From positions 23,246,376 to 23,310,375 of the forward strand of contig OZ022352.1 of NCBI GenBank assembly GCA_963989245.1: a stretch of DNA of 64,000 nt. The letters are read 5' to 3'. Of the stretch, positions 60,869 through 64,000 are shown in pieces (position 1 is the stretch's first letter; each line of letters opens with the position of its first letter). Origin of the DNA: Nansenia antarctica. Its lineage: Eukaryota > Chordata > Actinopteri > Argentiniformes > Microstomatidae. Position numbers and translations under genes: made by a program. Below the pieces are notes generated by a model, which saw only the letters and a program-made list of their open reading frames with translations, did no database searches and was not told the DNA's origin.

Positions 60869-60980
60869 TTGGCTGTCTGCCGGTCTGCCTGTCTGTCTGT
60901 CTGCCTGCTTACCTGTCTGCCTGCCAGCCTGACTGACTGTCTGTCTGCCTGTCTGCCTGCCGCCTGCCTGTCTGCCTGCC

Positions 60981-61029
<49 letters not shown>

Positions 61030-61193
61030 GCCTGCTTACCTGTCTGCCTGCCAGCCTGACTGACTGTCTGTCTGCCTGTCGCCTGCCTGTCTGTCTGTCT
61101 GCCTGCTTACCTGTCTGCCTGCCAGCCTGACTGACTGTCTGTCTGCCTGCCTGTCGCCTGCCTGTCTGCCTGCCTGTCTGCCTGCCTGCCTGT

Positions 61194-61230
<37 letters not shown>

Positions 61231-61318
61231 TGCCTGTCTGCCTGTCTGCCTGTCTGCCTGTCTGTCTGCCTCTCTGCCTGCCTGCCAGCCTGCCTGCCTC
61301 TCTGCCTGCCTGTCTGTC
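60869..61318. repeat. (CTGT)/(CTGC) tetranucleotide array
   Basis: About 450 bp of CTGT and CTGCC-type units. A longer block with CTGCTTACCTGTCTGCC and CTGACTGACTGTCTG recurs at about 60904, 61030 and 61099, so whole segments were duplicated as well as single units. The 164-residue minus-strand ORF is an artefact. Confidence 0.95.
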
Positions 61319-61393
61319 AGTGAGCAGGGCTCTGGCCGTGGGCAAAGCAGCAGGTTGTAATGAGTGAGTGGTCAGAGCTCACTGAGCAGGGCA

Positions 61394-61670
61394 CCATGGT
61401 CATTAGAAAGGTCTGGCGTCCCATCGCCAAGTAAAGCTGGTGGTGAATAGAATACATAGAATAGGCCATCTATCATTGGCAAGAGTGAGACAGAGAGAGA
61501 GAGAGACACTGAGGGAGCATGACTGAGGGAGGGAGAGAGGGAGACAGAAAGAGAGATGAAGAAACAGGGAGAGGTCACCATGGTCATTAGAAAGGCCTGG
61601 CGTCTCATCGCCAAGTAAAGCTGGTGGTGAATAGAATACATGGAATAGGCCATCTATCATTAGCAAGAGT

Positions 61671-61731
<61 letters not shown>

Positions 61732-61878
61732 TGAGGGAGTGAGAGAGGGAGACAGAAAGAGAGATGAAGAAACAGGGAGAGGTCACCATGGTCATTAGAA
61801 AGGCCTGCCGTCTCATCGCCGAGTAAAGCTGGTGGTGAATAGAATACATGGAATAGGCCATCTATCATTAGCAAGAGT

Positions 61879-61955
<77 letters not shown>

Positions 61956-62007
61956 TGAGGGAGTGAGAGAGGGAGACAGAAAGAGAGATTAAGAAACAGG
62001 GAGAGGT
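61394..62007. repeat. Tandem repeat of 184-224 bp, three units
   Basis: Units start with CCATGGTCATTAGAAAGG at 61394, 61578 and 61786. Each contains GTAAAGCTGGTGGTGAATAG, a (GA)n tract that lengthens from unit one to unit three, and a GGGAGACAGAAAGAGAGAT end. Non-GA parts are nearly identical, implying recent duplication. Confidence 0.95.
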
Positions 62008-64000
62008 CTCAAGCAGCACTGATCAACGAAGCTACGGCCCGCTCTCCAACCCTGCTGTAGGGCGAGTGTTCGTCATGACGATGGGAGTGTTCTACACCCG
62101 CCATCACCCACGCAGATGCAGCGAACAGCCTGTGAGCTCAGCCCCTGAACCCACAGTCATTACTCTCCCAATCCCCGGTGCGGGGAGCCATACCGGTTTG
62201 ACATGGTAGAGTTCATTAGCTCCCCTCCAGTAGCCTTTCAGAGGCTGCGACAGTGGAAGACACTTGCCTTTGGGTTACACACAAGCCCCATAGATACATA
62301 TCTGCAGGGCATAACTAGCACAGTCACACGAGGAGTAATTTCACGGCAATATGATAAGAAAAGCTATTAGAATGCTAATTTGTGTAAAACAGGGGATGTG
62401 TGCATGGGTTTACGAGTGGCAATGAGAGGTTTGTGTCCATGTGGTAGAAGATCTCATCATGAGAACACATTCCCCATTCCCCATCTCTATTTTTGAACTG
62501 AAATAAATCATGATTAAACAGGAGGAGGAGTGAAAAATCTGAATGGAAATGTAATCCTCCTGCTCCTGATCCTCTTTGAACATTAAAAAGCACTCGCTCA
62601 TGTGTAAGAGGAGATCGTTATTGTCATCGGGTGACAAATGCTCATTACATTACACTTGTGCCTGAGTGCAGCTCGGCTATAAACCCCCAGACTCGGCCTG
62701 TATATCTCCCTCATGACCTGCTGTGAACCATGACTCTGCTCCTCTGTCCTCTACATACCGAACGTGGCAAGACACAGTGGTTTTTTAAACTCGTATCATC
62801 ATTAAACTTCCCCAGTTAATCAGTTACATTAAGGCAATTCTTGTTTTGTATTACAAGTTTTCTGAAATGTTATGTTTAAATATGCAGATGAGGCCGTGTC
62901 GAATTAAATATGCACTCGTTTGCATAGCATTAAAGAACAGAAATCTGAACGTTGGATAAAGCCAGGTTAAACATTGTCGTTTCATCTTGTTGACATATTA
63001 GAGTCAACAGCTTTTACACAGGGGATTTTGGATATCGCTTTTTATCACTCCATAAATCTGGAAACACTGTCATCAGCCAAAAAAGTACATTCCTGGCCTT
63101 TATAATTGGTGAATTTAGGAGAATGTACAGACGCACATAGACAAAGTATAGTAAAATAAACACCTAAATGTGTATTTTGGATGTCTTCTTTACACTAGTG
63201 TGAAAGAAGACATGTTATGAAAGGCAAATAGCCCAAAATCGACCAGTGCATGAAAAGACAACGTATTTGCCTGCCGTGTCTCGCCTTAAAGCTCTTCCTC
63301 ATTATCACAAACTACGTTAAAGAATCTGTGATTTCTCTCAGGTAACCAGATTACATACTTAATTCAACATGTTGATGCACTGTCCAGGTCAACGTTCCTT
63401 TACCGTGTACGGTACGTGTAGCGGAGGTGTTTGGAGCAACCCTATTCCACGTTGATATAACTCGTCTGACACCTGAACACCACCATCAGCTCCCAGAGCG
63501 AATGCCTAGGCTTTAGCTTAGCGGGCTACGATAGGTGTTTGGTGAGGAGTCAAGTTGAAAACCCAAGTTGAAATCCAGTCGGGGTGCATTTCTAGGATTA
63601 TGCTGGAGCCTGCACCATGTCACCGTGTCACCCGCCCCTGCAGCCTGTGACTCAGCACGCTGGGTGAACAGATGACGCCGCAGCCGCAGCTGCACATGAC
63701 CCAGCAGCCCTGCTCTCCCACACCCCTCCCCTCCCGTCTCCTAGAGGATGGATCCACCTGACCAAGCGGAAACAGCCGAGCCACGGGAGTGTCTTCACAT
63801 CGCCACTTCCTCCTCCTCCTCCTCTGCACCAGCAGGAGGGGAGCTCAGAATGAAATGACGCGTCTACATCGAGGCGACACGGCGTATTCGATAGGTCCCG
63901 ACTCCCCACCACCACCACCACCACCACAAGCCCCATATGCCACCTGCCTCCCCACCCCCCTCCCCATCCCAGCCCAGCGCAGAGAGAGAAACAGGGAGAG
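62008..64000. other. Non-coding sequence
   Basis: No exon or transposon recognised. The part at 62790-63130 is AT-rich, unique-looking and free of repeats; 63880-63930 has a short (ACC)n. GC content rises after 63600 but no promoter or exon is evident. Confidence 0.4.

Overview
This window looks like non-coding, repeat-rich chromosomal DNA from a ray-finned (teleost) fish. The evidence is the repeat content: long (CA)n, (GA)n and (GATA)n microsatellites, several 5'-truncated L2/Rex-type LINE copies with short-repeat 3' tails, tRNA-derived and 5S-rRNA-derived SINE copies, Tc1-like and hAT DNA transposon relics, and a Ty3/Gypsy-class fragment whose domain order matches the fish Gmr1 group. I recognise no intact host protein-coding exon and no intact rRNA or tRNA gene. 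Every protein homology I can defend belongs to a decayed transposon. No genes act together as an operon or pathway, and I did not find a convincing new biological system.

Layout. 0-2.6 kb: LINE 3' ends, a compound microsatellite and a hAT-like element with a perfect 8-bp target duplication that contains a nested LINE tail; a perfect polypurine/polypyrimidine hairpin follows. 4.9 kb: a 5S-rRNA-derived SINE. 6.5-9.6 kb: (CT)n, a 33-bp minisatellite and (GA)n in otherwise plain DNA. 11-17 kb: LINE remnants, two near-perfect palindromes, two copies of an uncatalogued-looking MITE (one with its terminal repeat amplified in tandem), a (GATA)n tract and an internally deleted Tc1-like element. 17.2-22 kb: a hAT remnant with transposase C-terminus, a Tc1-like transposase relic and two LINE fragments lying head to head. 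24.7-27.3 kb: an old LINE split by a younger LINE tail with target duplication, then a tRNA-derived SINE. 27-50 kb: mostly plain sequence broken by microsatellites and LINE/SINE 3' ends. 50.7-52.6 kb: Gmr1-like integrase and reverse transcriptase fragments separated by an inserted LINE. 53.6-62 kb: a possible Penelope-type tail, a long-arm foldback element, a broken hAT (ZMYM-like) transposase, (CTGN)n and a three-fold ~200-bp tandem repeat. 62-64 kb: plain sequence.

The strongest cross-cutting pattern is a short stem-loop (six- or seven-base stem, loop GGATA or close variant) near the 3' end of at least one LINE family and of two different tRNA-derived SINEs, consistent with SINEs borrowing a LINE reverse transcriptase. 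Clade names are from family knowledge applied by eye and have not been checked by database search.
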